DNA of 64,000 nucleotides from Nostoc carneum NIES-2107 (GCA_002368155.1 AP018180.1:5293007-5357006), one strand, 5' to 3'. Positions 37,420 to 48,193 are shown, counted from the stretch's first letter. Translations and numbers: made by a program. The notes: generated by a model not told the origin, from the letters alone.

Positions 37420-37799
37420 GAGAAATGATGAGTGTAAACAATCATTAGGAGCATACTAGAATCTGAGGCTAGTTTATCTTGGTTTTACAGAGGATTTGTA
37501 AAAATGTTATTGGTAAGGGTTTTTACAAGAATAAAATAACTGTTTATTCCTTAACAAATTCTCAAGAACTCTTGATTTTGTCTTTAAAAAAACATTGCTA
37601 ATACAGCTGATGTAACTAGCTATTCAAAAAGTACTAGCTAAAAATATCAAAAATTATGTATCATAATAAACAAATAATTAGGAAACAATAATTTTGAGTA
37701 TAGGAAAGTACAGAAAGGTTGACGGTGCTTTATTGATTTTTCAGGTGTATTCTTAGGTAATCAGTTTTTGTTTTTCCGGCATTGGGTAGGGGAAGGGAG
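37420..37799. other. Divergent fabI-ntcA regulatory region
   Basis: 380 AT-rich bases with a GTA-N8-TAC site at 37513-37526 and several AT-rich -10-like words (TAAAAT at 37532). The long leader before ntcA is consistent with multiple promoters, as known for ntcA of heterocystous strains; transcription starts cannot be read here. Confidence 0.5.
37513..37526. promoter_or_regulatory. Candidate NtcA-binding site (GTA-N8-TAC)
   Basis: GTAAGGGTTTTTAC matches the NtcA consensus GTA-N8-TAC exactly. It lies 287 bases before the ntcA start and 94 bases before that of fabI. ntcA is known to be autoregulated in Anabaena, so the location is plausible, but a 6-base match arises often by chance. Confidence 0.45.
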
Positions 37800-38471
37800 A
37801 TGATCGTGACACAAGATAAAGCCCTAGCAAATGTTTTTCGTCAGATGGCAACTGGAGCATTTCCTCCAGTTGTAGAAACGTTTGAACGCAATAAAACGAT
37901 CTTTTTTCCTGGCGATCCTGCTGAACGAGTTTATTTTCTTTTGAAAGGCGCTGTTAAGCTTTCCAGGGTGTATGAGGCAGGAGAAGAAATCACAGTAGCG
38001 CTGCTACGGGAAAATAGCGTTTTTGGTGTGTTGTCATTGCTGACGGGAAACAAATCGGATAGGTTTTACCATGCCGTTGCATTTACCCCTGTAGAATTAT
38101 TGTCAGCTCCTATTGAACAAGTAGAGCAGGCACTCAAGGAAAATCCAGAATTATCAATGTTAATGCTGCGAGGTCTTTCTTCGCGAATTTTACAAACAGA
38201 GATGATGATTGAAACCCTCGCACACCGAGATATGGGTTCAAGGTTAGTGAGTTTTTTATTAATTCTCTGTCGAGATTTTGGTGTTCCTTGTGCGGATGGG
38301 ATCACAATAGATCTGAAGCTATCTCATCAAGCGATCGCAGAAGCGATCGGTTCTACTCGTGTTACCGTCACCAGGTTACTCGGCGATTTACGTGAGAAAA
38401 AGATGATTTCTATTCACAAAAAGAAGATTACTGTGCATAAACCTGTTACTTTAAGTCGGCAATTTACTTAA
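37800..38471 (+). CDS. ntcA: Global nitrogen regulator NtcA
   Basis: 223 residues from the ATG at 37800, exactly the usual NtcA length; GGGGAAGGGA just upstream is the ribosome site, and a TTG at 37782 is not needed. It is a CRP/FNR-family dimer. The N-terminal cyclic-nucleotide-fold domain (about 30-125) senses 2-oxoglutarate and PipX. The C-terminal HTH has the recognition helix [21 protein letters not shown] (about 180-200). It activates nitrogen-assimilation genes and heterocyst differentiation. The sequence appears complete. Confidence 0.97.
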
Positions 38472-38638
38472 AAGCAATTGGGGAAAGCAGAGGAGGCGAA
38501 TGTTGTGTTTTTAGAAATCACACCACTATGGAGGTAAATCTAAAAATTGATTAAGTTCAGCAATTGCCAATCTCTGATTTCCCGCAGAAGATGTTTGAAA
38601 GTAGTAGGCTGTATCTGGAAGCATTTCGGTAGCTGAAG

Positions 38639-40132
38639 ATGACCACTGGGTACATCCTCATTGCAGCAATTTTAATTCTAGGGGGCGTACTTGCCACCGT
38701 GGGCGATCGCATCGGCACACGAGTTGGCAAGGCGCGCCTTTCTTTGTTTAAATTACGTCCAAAAAATACGGCAGTCATAGTAACTATTTTTACTGGTACT
38801 TTAATTTCAGCGTCTACTCTGGCAATTTTATTTGCTGCTGATGAAGGATTACGCAAAGGGGTGTTTGAGTTAGAGGATATTCAAAAAGACCTCAGACAAA
38901 AGCGCGAACAACTCAAAACTGCGGAAACCCAGAAAAGTCAAGTAGAAGGGGAACTAAATCAAGCCAGGAAAGAACAGTCCCAAGCCCAGCAAGACTTACA
39001 GGTGATTAATCAGTCCTTGCAGGCGGCGAATGCCAAACAACAGGTAACACAAGCTCAACTTAACCGCACTCTCAAGCAACAAGCACAAACCCAAAATCAG
39101 TTGCAACGCACTCAAAGCCAATTAGGCCAAGTCGTAGCACAATACCAAAAAGCAATCACAGAACTGCAAAGCGTTGAGGATGAGAAAAAGAATCTGTTGG
39201 CGGAAATTGAGCAACGCAAAATAGAACGCCAAAGACTGTATGCTGAAGCCAAGAAAGCGATTGATGAAGCTAAAACAGCAATTGTCAAACGCGATCGCGA
39301 ATTAGCCAACAGACAAGAGGCGATTGAACAACGGGATCAAAAAATTGCCCGGTTGGATAAACTCATTCAACAACGCAATCAAGAAGTTGCAGCCCGCGAG
39401 GAAGTGATTGCTAAACGGGAATCTCTCCTAAAAGACTTAGAAAAGCAACAGAACTATCTAGAACAAGAAGTAGCCAGGCTGGAAAAATATTATCAGTCAT
39501 ATCGTGACCTGCGTTTAGGGAAATTGGCTTTAGTACGGGGTCAAGTTTTGGCGGCGGCTGTCGTTCAAGTCACTCAGCCGACAGCAGCACGTCAAGCAAT
39601 CACTCAACTGCTCCAGGAAGCCAATCAGAATGCTATCCTCGAATTAGCTGAACCTGGGACAAATACCTTAAATAATGTAGAAATCCTGCACGTTACCCCG
39701 GATCGCATTGAGCAATTGATCAAGCAGATAAATGATGGTCGAGAATATGTCATTCGGATTTTCTCTGCTGGTAATTATGTCAGGGGAGAAAAGCAGATAG
39801 AATTCTTTGCCGATTCAGCGAGAAACCAACTGGTCTTTTCTGGGGGACAAATACTAGCCAGCACTACTGCCGATCCCAAGACAATGACATCCTATCAACT
39901 TAGGCAAAGGTTGGATCTGCTGATTTCTGCTTCGCAATTTCGCGCCCGAAATGCTGGCATCATTGAAAATGTTCAAATCGATGGTACTTTTCTACGCTTT
40001 GTTTCCCAACTCAGGCAATCTGACCAAGCATTAGAGATTAAAGCGATCGCAGCTGAGGACACTTTCACAGCTGGGCCGCTGAGAGTCAAACTAGTGGCAG
40101 TAATCGGCGGCCAGGTTATTTTTAGTACTTAA
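38639..40132 (+). CDS. DUF3084 membrane-anchored coiled-coil protein
   Basis: 497 residues starting MTTGYILIAAILILGGVLATVGDRIG. Two N-terminal membrane segments (about 4-22 and 42-64) flank the conserved RIGTRVGKARLSLFKLRPKNTAV loop. Residues about 75-290 form a long Gln/Glu/Lys-rich coiled coil. The C-terminal ~200 residues are a globular domain. This is the cyanobacterial DUF3084 family, usually next to a YqgF/RuvC-like gene, as here. The function is unknown. It is likely co-transcribed with the next gene. Confidence 0.88.
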   Translation: MTTGYILIAAILILGGVLATVGDRIGTRVGKARLSLFKLRPKNTAVIVTIFTGTLISASTLAILFAADEGLRKGVFELEDIQKDLRQKREQLKTAETQKSQVEGELNQARKEQSQAQQDLQVINQSLQAANAKQQVTQAQLNRTLKQQAQTQNQLQRTQSQLGQVVAQYQKAITELQSVEDEKKNLLAEIEQRKIERQRLYAEAKKAIDEAKTAIVKRDRELANRQEAIEQRDQKIARLDKLIQQRNQEVAAREEVIAKRESLLKDLEKQQNYLEQEVARLEKYYQSYRDLRLGKLALVRGQVLAAAVVQVTQPTAARQAITQLLQEANQNAILELAEPGTNTLNNVEILHVTPDRIEQLIKQINDGREYVIRIFSAGNYVRGEKQIEFFADSARNQLVFSGGQILASTTADPKTMTSYQLRQRLDLLISASQFRARNAGIIENVQIDGTFLRFVSQLRQSDQALEIKAIAAEDTFTAGPLRVKLVAVIGGQVIFST

Positions 40133-40268
40133 AAAATTAACCAACTAGATATTAATCCGATTTAAGCTGATTTAAGCGGCTGATATATCTTGAACTTGTA
40201 GTTCAAAAAGAGCCAGCAGTCTAAATGAGAGTGTGGTTACAGTTGAACTTTTAAATTTTAATTTGCTT

Positions 40269-40715
40269 ATGAATCTCCGTGAATTCTCACCGACACAACC
40301 AGTCATTTTAGGCTTTGATCCCGGTCGAGATAAGTGTGGATTAGCAGTGATCGGGCTGGATCGGCAACTACATTATCACCAAGTTGTACCCGCAAATGCC
40401 GCGATCACTACCATTGAAACCCTGCGTCAAAAGTACCCTATTTCCTTGATGGTAATGGGTGATCAAACTACAGCCAAGCAGTGGAAACAGCGACTGCAAA
40501 AAGAATTAGTAGAACAGTTGAATATTATTTTGGTGGATGAACGCTATACCACTTTAGAAGCACGCGATCGCTATTGGCAAATGTATCCGCCTAAAGGACT
40601 GACAAAACTATTACCGCAAGGTATGCGACAACCACCACGCCCCATAGATGACATTGTTGCCATTCTTTTAATTGAAAGATACTTAAATCGCCTAGCCGAA
40701 TCAGTTAACAGTTAA
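40269..40715 (+). CDS. RuvC/YqgF-like RNase H-fold protein
   Basis: 148 residues from the ATG at 40269; a GTG at 40233 is in frame but the upstream residues look unrelated. The RNase H-like fold is recognisable: PVILGFDPGRDKCGLAVI with the first catalytic Asp, VDERYTTLEARDRYW, and a late DDIVAILLIERYL. YqgF-like nucleases process pre-16S rRNA ends, and this is the cyanobacterial version that accompanies DUF3084. The real substrate is unproven. It converges with the DUF3146 gene, stops 17 bp apart. Confidence 0.82.
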   Translation: MNLREFSPTQPVILGFDPGRDKCGLAVIGLDRQLHYHQVVPANAAITTIETLRQKYPISLMVMGDQTTAKQWKQRLQKELVEQLNIILVDERYTTLEARDRYWQMYPPKGLTKLLPQGMRQPPRPIDDIVAILLIERYLNRLAESVNS

Positions 40716-40732
40716 AAATTGTCAGGAAACCC

Positions 40733-41011
40733 TTACAGTTCGGCGCGAATAGTAAAAGCATAGTCTCCTCCAGGCTCTAACTGATAATCTTGTTTCTCCA
40801 AGAAGCGACCTAAAGGTTCTTTAATTAAGGCGCGACCTTGAGAAGGCTTTACAGACAGTTCTCCTCGGCGAAAATGCCATTGGAACTGCCATTCATACTC
40901 ACCCGCACTGACTTCGCCCTCAAGGAAGCCATGTTGCCAAGATTGGCGGGTTATTTTGACATGGGCAATGGTTTCTGGCAGACGTTTAGCACTCACAATG
41001 CTGTATATCAA
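40733..41011 (-). CDS. DUF3146-family protein
   Basis: 92 residues. The sequence KRLPETIAHVKITRQSWQHGFLEGEVSAGEYEWQF continues into FRRGELSVKPSQGRALIKEPLGRFLE and a C-terminal YAFTIRAEL, which I associate with DUF3146, a small soluble cyanobacterial family of unknown function. The true start may be the internal GTG at 40996 (VSAKRLPE). It stands alone. Confidence 0.75.
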   Translation of the reverse strand: MIYSIVSAKRLPETIAHVKITRQSWQHGFLEGEVSAGEYEWQFQWHFRRGELSVKPSQGRALIKEPLGRFLEKQDYQLEPGGDYAFTIRAEL

Positions 41012-41763
41012 GTTAGGAATTAAAGTTAACCACGTAGGCTAATTCTTTTAATACCAAACATAGCGTAAATTCAGAAACTGACAAAGTGAGTATTGTAAAT
41101 TGAGTCTCACGACTGATACCTATTTGGGATTTTAGATTTGGGATTTGAGATTGAAACCTTTGAATACCAGGCTGTTTCCAGATTATCAAACAATACTACT
41201 ATCCCCGTTTGGAATGAATGAGCAGTTACATGAACTAAATACAGCCCAACCCATAAAGGGTAAGCAATTTAATCATTAGTCGGTTCCTTAGAAACCAGAC
41301 AAAAGTTGATATTTAGCCGTTTATATCATTTCAATTTAATCATGATTACTATACGTGGGTAGGGGTTTAGCGTTGCTAAACCCTTACGAAGAATCTATAT
41401 GTATCAAAATTTTTGGGAATTGGTATTACTGCTAGCTAGAGTGCTTCTTAAACAGTTATTTTATTTTGGAAATACATTTACATGAACTCCAAAAAATAAA
41501 TCAACAACACATAGGGGCATGGCATCCCAAGATTTTTAGAAATTCAAATATCTTATCTATGCCTTGCCCCTAAGATTTGGGTATTTTTTTAATTTTTGTC
41601 AGTCCTGAATTACATTGAGTCTCTGTAGACAGGCTGAATTTTTTTAGCCGCGACTTCTGTCTTGCAGCTCGAATAATTTTAAAAGTTGAATAAGAGAAGC
41701 ATACAGCGATGCCTTGCCCTAAGGCATCGCGGATTTTAGATTCAATCTAAAATCCTAAATCGA
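41012..41763. other. Long intergenic region with dispersed repeats
   Basis: 752 bases without a credible gene. It contains a segment ending GAATTGGTATTAC (about 41360-41430) with an internal TTTAGCGTTGCTAAA palindrome. A long imperfect inverted repeat follows at about 41513-41575 (taggggcatggcat ... atgccttgcccct). A 10-bp perfect hairpin lies at 41706-41730, close to the pnp stop. Confidence 0.55.
41706..41730. repeat. Perfect hairpin downstream of pnp
   Basis: GCGATGCCTT / AAGGCATCGC with a five-base loop, 34 bases beyond the pnp stop. There is no T-run on the minus strand, so it may be an mRNA 3'-end stabiliser or simply a dispersed repeat. Confidence 0.6.
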
Positions 41764-43920
41764 TTACCGATTTACTGCTGCTGCTTCCCGCGCTGCAGCT
41801 GCTTGGTCAGGATGGATACCTAAACGTGTAAGGTTGATCCGACCTTTGTTGTCAATTTCGCGCACTTTGACAATCACTTCATCGCCTACGGCCACTTCAT
41901 CTTCAACTTTGCCAACGCGGTAGTCAGCTAGTTGGGAAATGTGGATCATGCCTTCTTTACCAGGCAGAAATTCCACAAAGGCACCAATAGGTATAATGCG
42001 AGTTACTCGTCCCACATAGACATCACCTTCGTGCAATTTACGGGTCATGCCTTGGATGATGTTTCTAGCTTTCTTCGCCTTACTTTCATCCACAGCAGAA
42101 ATCGTGACGGTGCCATCGTCTTCGATGTCCACTTTTGCACCTGTTTCCTCAGTAATGCCTTTAATGGTCTTACCTCCAGGCCCAATCACCAGACCAATCA
42201 TGTCAGGATCAATCTTGATGGTCAATAAGCGTGGCGCATAGGGTGAAGTTTCTGTGCGTGGTGTATCGATGGTTTGCAGCATTTTGTCTAAAATGTGCAA
42301 GCGGGCTGACTTAGCTTGATGGACTGCTTGGGCAATAATGTCCAATGACAGACCGGAAATTTTCATGTCCATTTGTAAGGCAGTAATTCCCGTATCCGTA
42401 CCAGCGACTTTAAAGTCCATGTCGCCTAAAAAGTCTTCAATGCCCTGGATATCGGTGAGAACGCGGACTTCATCACCTTCTTTAATCAAACCCATCGCCG
42501 CACCGCTGACGGGCTTGAGAATTGGTACACCAGCATCCATTAACGCTAGGGTAGAACCACAGACTGAACCCATTGATGTGGAACCGTTGGAAGAGAGTAC
42601 TTCCGATACTACACGAATTACGTAGGGGAATTGTTCTTTAGGAGGTAGCACTGGTAACAGCGCTCTTTCTGCGAGTGCCCCGTGACCGATTTCCCGCCGT
42701 CCTGGGGCGCGCATCGGCTTAGTTTCTCCAACTGAGAAGGGTGGGAAGTTGTAATGGTGTAAGTAACGTTTAGATTGGTCTGTTTGCAGGTCATCGTTGA
42801 GGTTTTGGGCATCTCCGGGAGTACCAAGGGTACAGGCGGATAATACTTGAGTGAGTCCGCGATTAAACAAACCGCTACCGTGGACGCGCTTTGGTAAAAC
42901 ATCAACTAAACAAGAAACAGGACGCACTTCATCGAGTTTGCGACCATCAACGCGGACGTTGTCTTCGATGATTTGACGGCGCATGAAGTGTTTGGTAATT
43001 TCCTTGAAGGTGTTACCAAGGGCTTTGCTATTGGCGGCTGTAGCAACGCGAACTGGGTCTTCTTCAGGGAGTTCCGCGATCGCATTGGCAATATTTTCTT
43101 TAACTACATCCAAAGCTGCATCGCGCTCTGGCTTAGTAAGTTCAAATTGCGCGAGAATTTTCTTAATCTCTTCACTAGCGCGATCGCTAATAAACTGCTC
43201 TAATGTTGGGTCTGCTTCTGGCGGTTCGCCTTTGACAATTTCTAGACCTAGTTCTGCAACTAAATCTTGTTGTGCTTTGATTAAATCCCGTACAGCTTCG
43301 TAGCCAAAATCAATTGCCTCAATAATATCGCGCTCTGGTAACTGGTTGGCTCCCGCCTCGACCATGATTACCCCATCTGGTGAACCCGCTACTATCAAAT
43401 CTAGGTCTCCAGCTTCAATTTCTGCGTAGGTTGGGTTAATGACAAAATCATCACCTACTAAGCCTACCCTTACTGCTGCCATTGGGCCATTAAAGGGAAT
43501 TTGGGCAATCAGGGTAGCAATTGAAGCACCTGTCACAGCTAACACATCGGGGGGTACTTGCTCATCCATTGACAATGTCAAAGCGACGATTTGCAAGTCA
43601 TCGCGCAACCATGAAGGGAACAGCGGACGCAGGGGACGGTCTATCAGACGGCTAGTAAGAATTGTTTTTTCTGGAGGACGACCTTCACGCCGCATGATCC
43701 CGCCGGGAATCCTACCCGCAGCATACAGTCTTTCTTCGTAATCTACTGTGAGGGGAAGAAAATCAATGCCTTCTCTGGCTTGCGATCGCGTAGCTGTTAC
43801 CAAAACAGCTGTATCCCCTGATTGTATCAAAACCGACCCACCAGCCTGGGGAGCTAGTAGGCCAACCTTCAGTCGAATATCCCGTCCGTCAAAGGATATT
43901 GACTTATCAACTTCTGTCAT
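41764..43920 (-). CDS. pnp: Polyribonucleotide nucleotidyltransferase (PNPase)
   Basis: 718 residues, normal length. It is a phosphorolytic 3'-5' exoribonuclease and, in cyanobacteria, also makes poly(A)-rich tails. Two RNase PH domains (about 10-215 and 310-540) contain [35 protein letters not shown] and [21 protein letters not shown]. They are followed by the KH domain ([21 protein letters not shown]) and the S1 domain ([31 protein letters not shown]). All domains are intact. The GNAT gene lies upstream on the same strand, 102 bp away. Confidence 0.97.
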   Translation of the reverse strand: MTEVDKSISFDGRDIRLKVGLLAPQAGGSVLIQSGDTAVLVTATRSQAREGIDFLPLTVDYEERLYAAGRIPGGIMRREGRPPEKTILTSRLIDRPLRPLFPSWLRDDLQIVALTLSMDEQVPPDVLAVTGASIATLIAQIPFNGPMAAVRVGLVGDDFVINPTYAEIEAGDLDLIVAGSPDGVIMVEAGANQLPERDIIEAIDFGYEAVRDLIKAQQDLVAELGLEIVKGEPPEADPTLEQFISDRASEEIKKILAQFELTKPERDAALDVVKENIANAIAELPEEDPVRVATAANSKALGNTFKEITKHFMRRQIIEDNVRVDGRKLDEVRPVSCLVDVLPKRVHGSGLFNRGLTQVLSACTLGTPGDAQNLNDDLQTDQSKRYLHHYNFPPFSVGETKPMRAPGRREIGHGALAERALLPVLPPKEQFPYVIRVVSEVLSSNGSTSMGSVCGSTLALMDAGVPILKPVSGAAMGLIKEGDEVRVLTDIQGIEDFLGDMDFKVAGTDTGITALQMDMKISGLSLDIIAQAVHQAKSARLHILDKMLQTIDTPRTETSPYAPRLLTIKIDPDMIGLVIGPGGKTIKGITEETGAKVDIEDDGTVTISAVDESKAKKARNIIQGMTRKLHEGDVYVGRVTRIIPIGAFVEFLPGKEGMIHISQLADYRVGKVEDEVAVGDEVIVKVREIDNKGRINLTRLGIHPDQAAAAREAAAVNR

Positions 43921-44022
43921 TCAGTTTTTTTTCCTTCTATGCACGCTATTCTCTCTCTGTGGCAATCCTAACATTTCTGCCCTCTAGCTGGCTTCAGGTA
44001 CATACAAAGATAAACAACTTTG

Positions 44023-44568
44023 TCAACATAAAGCACGATACATCATCAGTGCGTCTACTACTTCTCCATCAGCTAACTTAACCGCTTGGGGAATACGCCC
44101 AATAATCTCAAATCCCAATGTCTGCCACAGGGTAATTGACGGTATATTAGTTTCAAAGACCAAATTAAACATTACTGCCTCGTAGCCCAGGCTAGTTGCG
44201 ATCGCTAGCATCGCTTCTCCCATAAACCGCCCTATGCCCTGACCCCGCAACTGTGGTTGTACAATAAAACCAGCGTTGCAAATATGGCTACACCGACCGG
44301 GAAAGTTTGGTTTTAGATAAAAAGCCCCTAATATATCTTTGGGTTGGTGTGTAGCACCCTGCTCAATAGCCCTAACGACAAAGGCATCCTGACTCAACCA
44401 ATAAGCCGCAAATTCTGCCGGAGAAAGGGATTGCTTTTGAGGATAGGTTTTACCTTCAGTAATTACTAGATTTAATAATGCTCTCACTTCTTCTTGTTCT
44501 TGCGGATGCATATAATCTAGTTCTACCGTCATGCCATTTTTTATCACATGATTATGGGGCAATTGCAT
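44023..44568 (-). CDS. GNAT-family N-acetyltransferase
   Basis: 181 residues, a complete GNAT domain. The acetyl-CoA-binding loop is NAGFIVQPQLRGQGIGRFMGEAMLAIA (R/Q-x-x-G-x-G/A type). It is followed by GYEAVMFNLVFETNIPSITLWQTLGFEIIGRIPQA, which is typical of RimI/PhnO-like members. It would acetylate an amine of unknown identity. An alternative start is the in-frame Met at residue 13 (MTVELDYMHPQ). It may be co-transcribed with pnp downstream. Confidence 0.88.
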   Translation of the reverse strand: MQLPHNHVIKNGMTVELDYMHPQEQEEVRALLNLVITEGKTYPQKQSLSPAEFAAYWLSQDAFVVRAIEQGATHQPKDILGAFYLKPNFPGRCSHICNAGFIVQPQLRGQGIGRFMGEAMLAIATSLGYEAVMFNLVFETNIPSITLWQTLGFEIIGRIPQAVKLADGEVVDALMMYRALC

Positions 44569-44947
44569 TATTATAAATTTGTATTTATCCTAATATTTTC
44601 AATGTTTATTATATTAAAACAAGGATAAATGAGATATGAATCTAATAAATTTGATAATTAATATAGTAAATACTTGTTGAAATTAATATTTATTTAAAAA
44701 CTAGATAGGTGAGAAAGCTGATGTGTAGGGCAATACCCTACATAGATAAATCAAGCAAATGCTGATAAAGATGAATATAGTCAAACTAGGGAATTTAGCA
44801 AATGAATTCAACCGCCAATATTTCAATAAAAGCTTAGAGGATAAAAGATTATATATTACTATTATGAAATACTTATTATAAGTAATTATTGACGAATTTA
44901 TTCTTGATTTAAGTAAAGCATATAAGTAGTTGAACGGTAGTTAGGAA
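44569..44947. other. AT-rich divergent intergenic region
   Basis: 379 very AT-rich bases between the GNAT gene and the SNF2 helicase gene. No structure or gene was recognised; promoters for both must lie here. Confidence 0.4.
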
Positions 44948-47900
44948 ATGGCAATTTTACACGGTATTTGGTTAAATAAACAGCAAAACAGTAGTTTATT
45001 TATTTGGGGAGAAACTTGGCGTTCTGCACAGGATAATGCTGATGGTAATGTTGGTTTTGATATTCCATCAAATCCCTTGGCAATGGCACCACAGGAGTTA
45101 AGCGAGTGGTTGCATTCGCGAAATCTGATAATTCCTAATTTAATTCCAGAACCCCAGGTAGCTGTTAGCACTGGCAGAAAACGTCAAAGTGCAACTGTTA
45201 CGGAAGTAAAATTGCCCAGCGAATCCCAAATCATTACTTTACCAACTCAAATATCAGAAGGCGGCATTTTTCCCATACATTCCGCAGTTGTTGAAACGCC
45301 AATATATTCTCAAGCAGCAGATTCTCAGCAATATCTGCACCCCTGGCGAGTAGAGGGTTTTTGCCTAAATCCCAACGCCGCTATGAAATTTTTGGCTTCT
45401 CTGCCGTTAAGTAGTATTAGCGGCAATGATGCCTTTTTAGGTGGAGATTTACGCTTTTGGTCGCAGGTAGCCAGATGGAGTTTAGATTTAATTTCTAGAT
45501 GTAAATTTCTCCCTAATATTTCTAAAGAAACTGATAGTTTTGTTGCTAGCTGGCAAGTACTTTTAGATAGTGGTGTAGATAGCACAAGGTTAGAGAAATT
45601 TTCACAGTTGATGCCTTTAGCTTGTCGGACATATCTAATGGGGACTGGGGACTGGGGGCTGGGGACTGGGGAAATAACTCAATCACAACTGTATATAGAT
45701 TTACCTTTGCAGCCGCAAGAATTACTATTAGGATTTCTCAACAGTACGATTGATGCCCAAGTGCGAGAAATGATCGGTTCTCAACCCTTAGTGGAAAATA
45801 GGGTGATGGCATCTTTACCAGCGGGAGTGCGACAGTGGTTGCAAAGCTTAACAAGTGAATCGGCAAAAGTTAGTGCAGATGCAATTGGTGTGGATAGGTT
45901 ACAAGCAGCAATGAATGCTTGGACGATGCCGCTACAATACCAATTAACTTATAAAAGTTTGTTTCGCACTTGCTTTGAATTGCGATCGCCTGATGCTGGA
46001 GAGTCAGAATGGAAATTGGTATATTACTTGCAAGCTGCTGATGATCCAGAATTTTTAGTAGATGCAGCAACAGTTTGGCAGCATCCAGTTGAGCAATTAG
46101 TCTATCAAAATCGCACCATTGAACAACCCCAAGAAACATTTCTGCGCGGTTTGGGATTAGCTTCGCGGTTATATCCGGCGATCGCACCTAGTTTGGAAAG
46201 TGAATATCCGGATTCATTTAGCCTTAACCCCATCCAGGCTTATGAATTTATTAAGTCTGTTGCTTGGAGGTTGGAAGATAGCGGCTTAGGGGTAGTTTTA
46301 CCGCCCAGCTTGGCAAATCGTGAAGGATGGGCGAACCGTTTGGGTTTAAAAATTACTGCTGAGACACCCAATCAAAAGCAGGGACGCTTAGGATTGCAGA
46401 GTTTGCTGAATTTTCAATGGAAATTGGCAATTGGCGGACAAACGATTTCTAAAGCGCAATTTGACAGGTTGGTAGCATTAAATAGCCCACTGGTAGAAAT
46501 TAACGGCGAGTGGGTAGAGTTACGTCCCCAAGATATTAAAACTGCCCAAGCATTTTTTGCTTCTCGAAAAGAAAAAATGTCCCTCTCCTTAGAAGATGCT
46601 TTGCGCTTGGGTACAGGGGATACCCAAGCTATTGAGAAATTACCAGTCGTTAGTTTTGAAGCATCTGGCGCATTGCAAGAATTAATTGGGGCGCTGACAA
46701 ATAATCAAGCGATCGCACCTTTACCCACACCTGCTAACTTTAAAGGAGAGTTGCGACCTTATCAACAACGGGGTGCGGCTTGGCTAGCCTTCCTCGAACG
46801 CTGGGGTTTAGGTGCTTGTCTCGCGGACGACATGGGTTTAGGAAAAACCGTGCAGTTCATCGCTTTTCTATTACACCTCAAAGAACAAGATGCATTAGAA
46901 AAACCTACTCTCTTAGTTTGTCCTACTTCTGTATTAGGTAACTGGGAACGAGAAGTTAAAAGATTTGCTCCCACACTCAAAATTTTACAATATCACGGTG
47001 ATAAACGACCCAAAGGTAAGGCGTTTACAGATGCGGTGAAAAAGTACAATTTAGTCGTCACTAGTTACTCACTAATTCACCGAGATTTAAAATCACTGCA
47101 GAGTGTGGATTGGCAAGCCATAGTATTAGATGAAGCCCAGAATGTGAAAAATTCTGATGCCAAGCAATCTCAAGCAGTTCGGCAATTAGAAGCGACATTT
47201 CGCATTGCTTTGACTGGTACACCAGTAGAAAACAGATTGCAAGAACTTTGGTCTATTTTAGACTTTCTCAATCCTGGCTATTTGGGTAATAAGCAGTTCT
47301 TTCAACGCAGGTTTGCTATGCCAATTGAAAAGTATGGCGATTCTGCTTCATTAAATCAATTGCGCTCATTAGTACAACCGTTTATTCTGCGGCGATTAAA
47401 AACAGATCGTGATATTATTCAAGACTTGCCCGAAAAGCAAGAAATGACGGTATTTTGTGGGCTAACTCCCGAACAAGCGACGCTTTATCAAAAAGTGGTG
47501 GAAGAGTCTTTAGCAGAGATTGATACCGCCACAGGATTGCAACGTCGAGGAATGATTTTAGCCTTATTAATTAAGCTCAAACAAGTCTGCAATCATCCAG
47601 CCCAATATTTAAAAGCAGCCACCTTAGACAAATATAATTCCGGCAAACTTCAGCGCTTGGATGAAATGTTAGAAGAAGCTTTAGCAGAAGGCGATCGCGC
47701 TTTAATTTTTACTCAATTTGCCGAATGGGGTAAATTACTTAAACCCCATTTAGAAAAACAGCTAGGACGCGAAATCTTTTTCTTGTACGGTAGCACTAGT
47801 AAAAAACAACGTGAGGAAATGATTGACCGTTTCCAACACGATCCCCAAGGGCCACCAATTATGATTCTCTCTTTAAAAGCTGGGGGTGTAGGCTTAAATT

Positions 47901-48193
47901 TAACCAGAGCAAATCACGTCTTCCACTTTGATAGATGGTGGAACCCAGCAGTCGAAAATCAAGCCACAGACCGAGTATTTCGGATTGGTCAAACTCGCAA
48001 TGTCCAAGTACATAAATTTGTTTGTACAGGCACATTAGAAGAAAAAATTCATGACATGATTGAAAGTAAAAAACAACTTGCAGAACAAGTTGTAGGCGCT
48101 GGAGAAGATTGGCTTACAGAATTAGATACAGACCAACTCCGCAATTTACTTTTACTAGATCGCAGTTCGGTAATTGAAGAAGATGCCGAATAA
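44948..48193 (+). CDS. SNF2/SWI2-family DNA-dependent ATPase (helicase)
   Basis: 1081 residues. An N-terminal bacterial-SNF2 region (1-~590) precedes the motor. Domain 1 starts at about 600 (ELRPYQQRGAAWLAFL), with Walker A DDMGLGKTVQ, DEAQ-box VLDEAQNVKN and GTPVENRL. Domain 2 (about 890-1040) has LIFTQFAEWG, SLKAGGVGLNLTRANHVFHFDRWWNPAVENQATDR and RIGQTRNVQVHKFV. It translocates on double-stranded DNA and remodels bound protein; the target is unknown. Residues 231-242 ([12 protein letters not shown]) are encoded by an absorbed heptamer repeat. This gene normally neighbours a SWIM-domain gene; here that gene comes after an inserted caspase/STAND pair. Confidence 0.95.
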   Translation: MAILHGIWLNKQQNSSLFIWGETWRSAQDNADGNVGFDIPSNPLAMAPQELSEWLHSRNLIIPNLIPEPQVAVSTGRKRQSATVTEVKLPSESQIITLPTQISEGGIFPIHSAVVETPIYSQAADSQQYLHPWRVEGFCLNPNAAMKFLASLPLSSISGNDAFLGGDLRFWSQVARWSLDLISRCKFLPNISKETDSFVASWQVLLDSGVDSTRLEKFSQLMPLACRTYLMGTGDWGLGTGEITQSQLYIDLPLQPQELLLGFLNSTIDAQVREMIGSQPLVENRVMASLPAGVRQWLQSLTSESAKVSADAIGVDRLQAAMNAWTMPLQYQLTYKSLFRTCFELRSPDAGESEWKLVYYLQAADDPEFLVDAATVWQHPVEQLVYQNRTIEQPQETFLRGLGLASRLYPAIAPSLESEYPDSFSLNPIQAYEFIKSVAWRLEDSGLGVVLPPSLANREGWANRLGLKITAETPNQKQGRLGLQSLLNFQWKLAIGGQTISKAQFDRLVALNSPLVEINGEWVELRPQDIKTAQAFFASRKEKMSLSLEDALRLGTGDTQAIEKLPVVSFEASGALQELIGALTNNQAIAPLPTPANFKGELRPYQQRGAAWLAFLERWGLGACLADDMGLGKTVQFIAFLLHLKEQDALEKPTLLVCPTSVLGNWEREVKRFAPTLKILQYHGDKRPKGKAFTDAVKKYNLVVTSYSLIHRDLKSLQSVDWQAIVLDEAQNVKNSDAKQSQAVRQLEATFRIALTGTPVENRLQELWSILDFLNPGYLGNKQFFQRRFAMPIEKYGDSASLNQLRSLVQPFILRRLKTDRDIIQDLPEKQEMTVFCGLTPEQATLYQKVVEESLAEIDTATGLQRRGMILALLIKLKQVCNHPAQYLKAATLDKYNSGKLQRLDEMLEEALAEGDRALIFTQFAEWGKLLKPHLEKQLGREIFFLYGSTSKKQREEMIDRFQHDPQGPPIMILSLKAGGVGLNLTRANHVFHFDRWWNPAVENQATDRVFRIGQTRNVQVHKFVCTGTLEEKIHDMIESKKQLAEQVVGAGEDWLTELDTDQLRNLLLLDRSSVIEEDAE
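45639..45674. repeat. Heptamer repeat inside the SNF2 coding sequence
   Basis: GGGGACT-type units (five, one imperfect) lie in frame inside the SNF2 gene, length 36 bp, encoding residues 231-242. The same repeat family is otherwise found only in spacers of this window. Confidence 0.8.
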
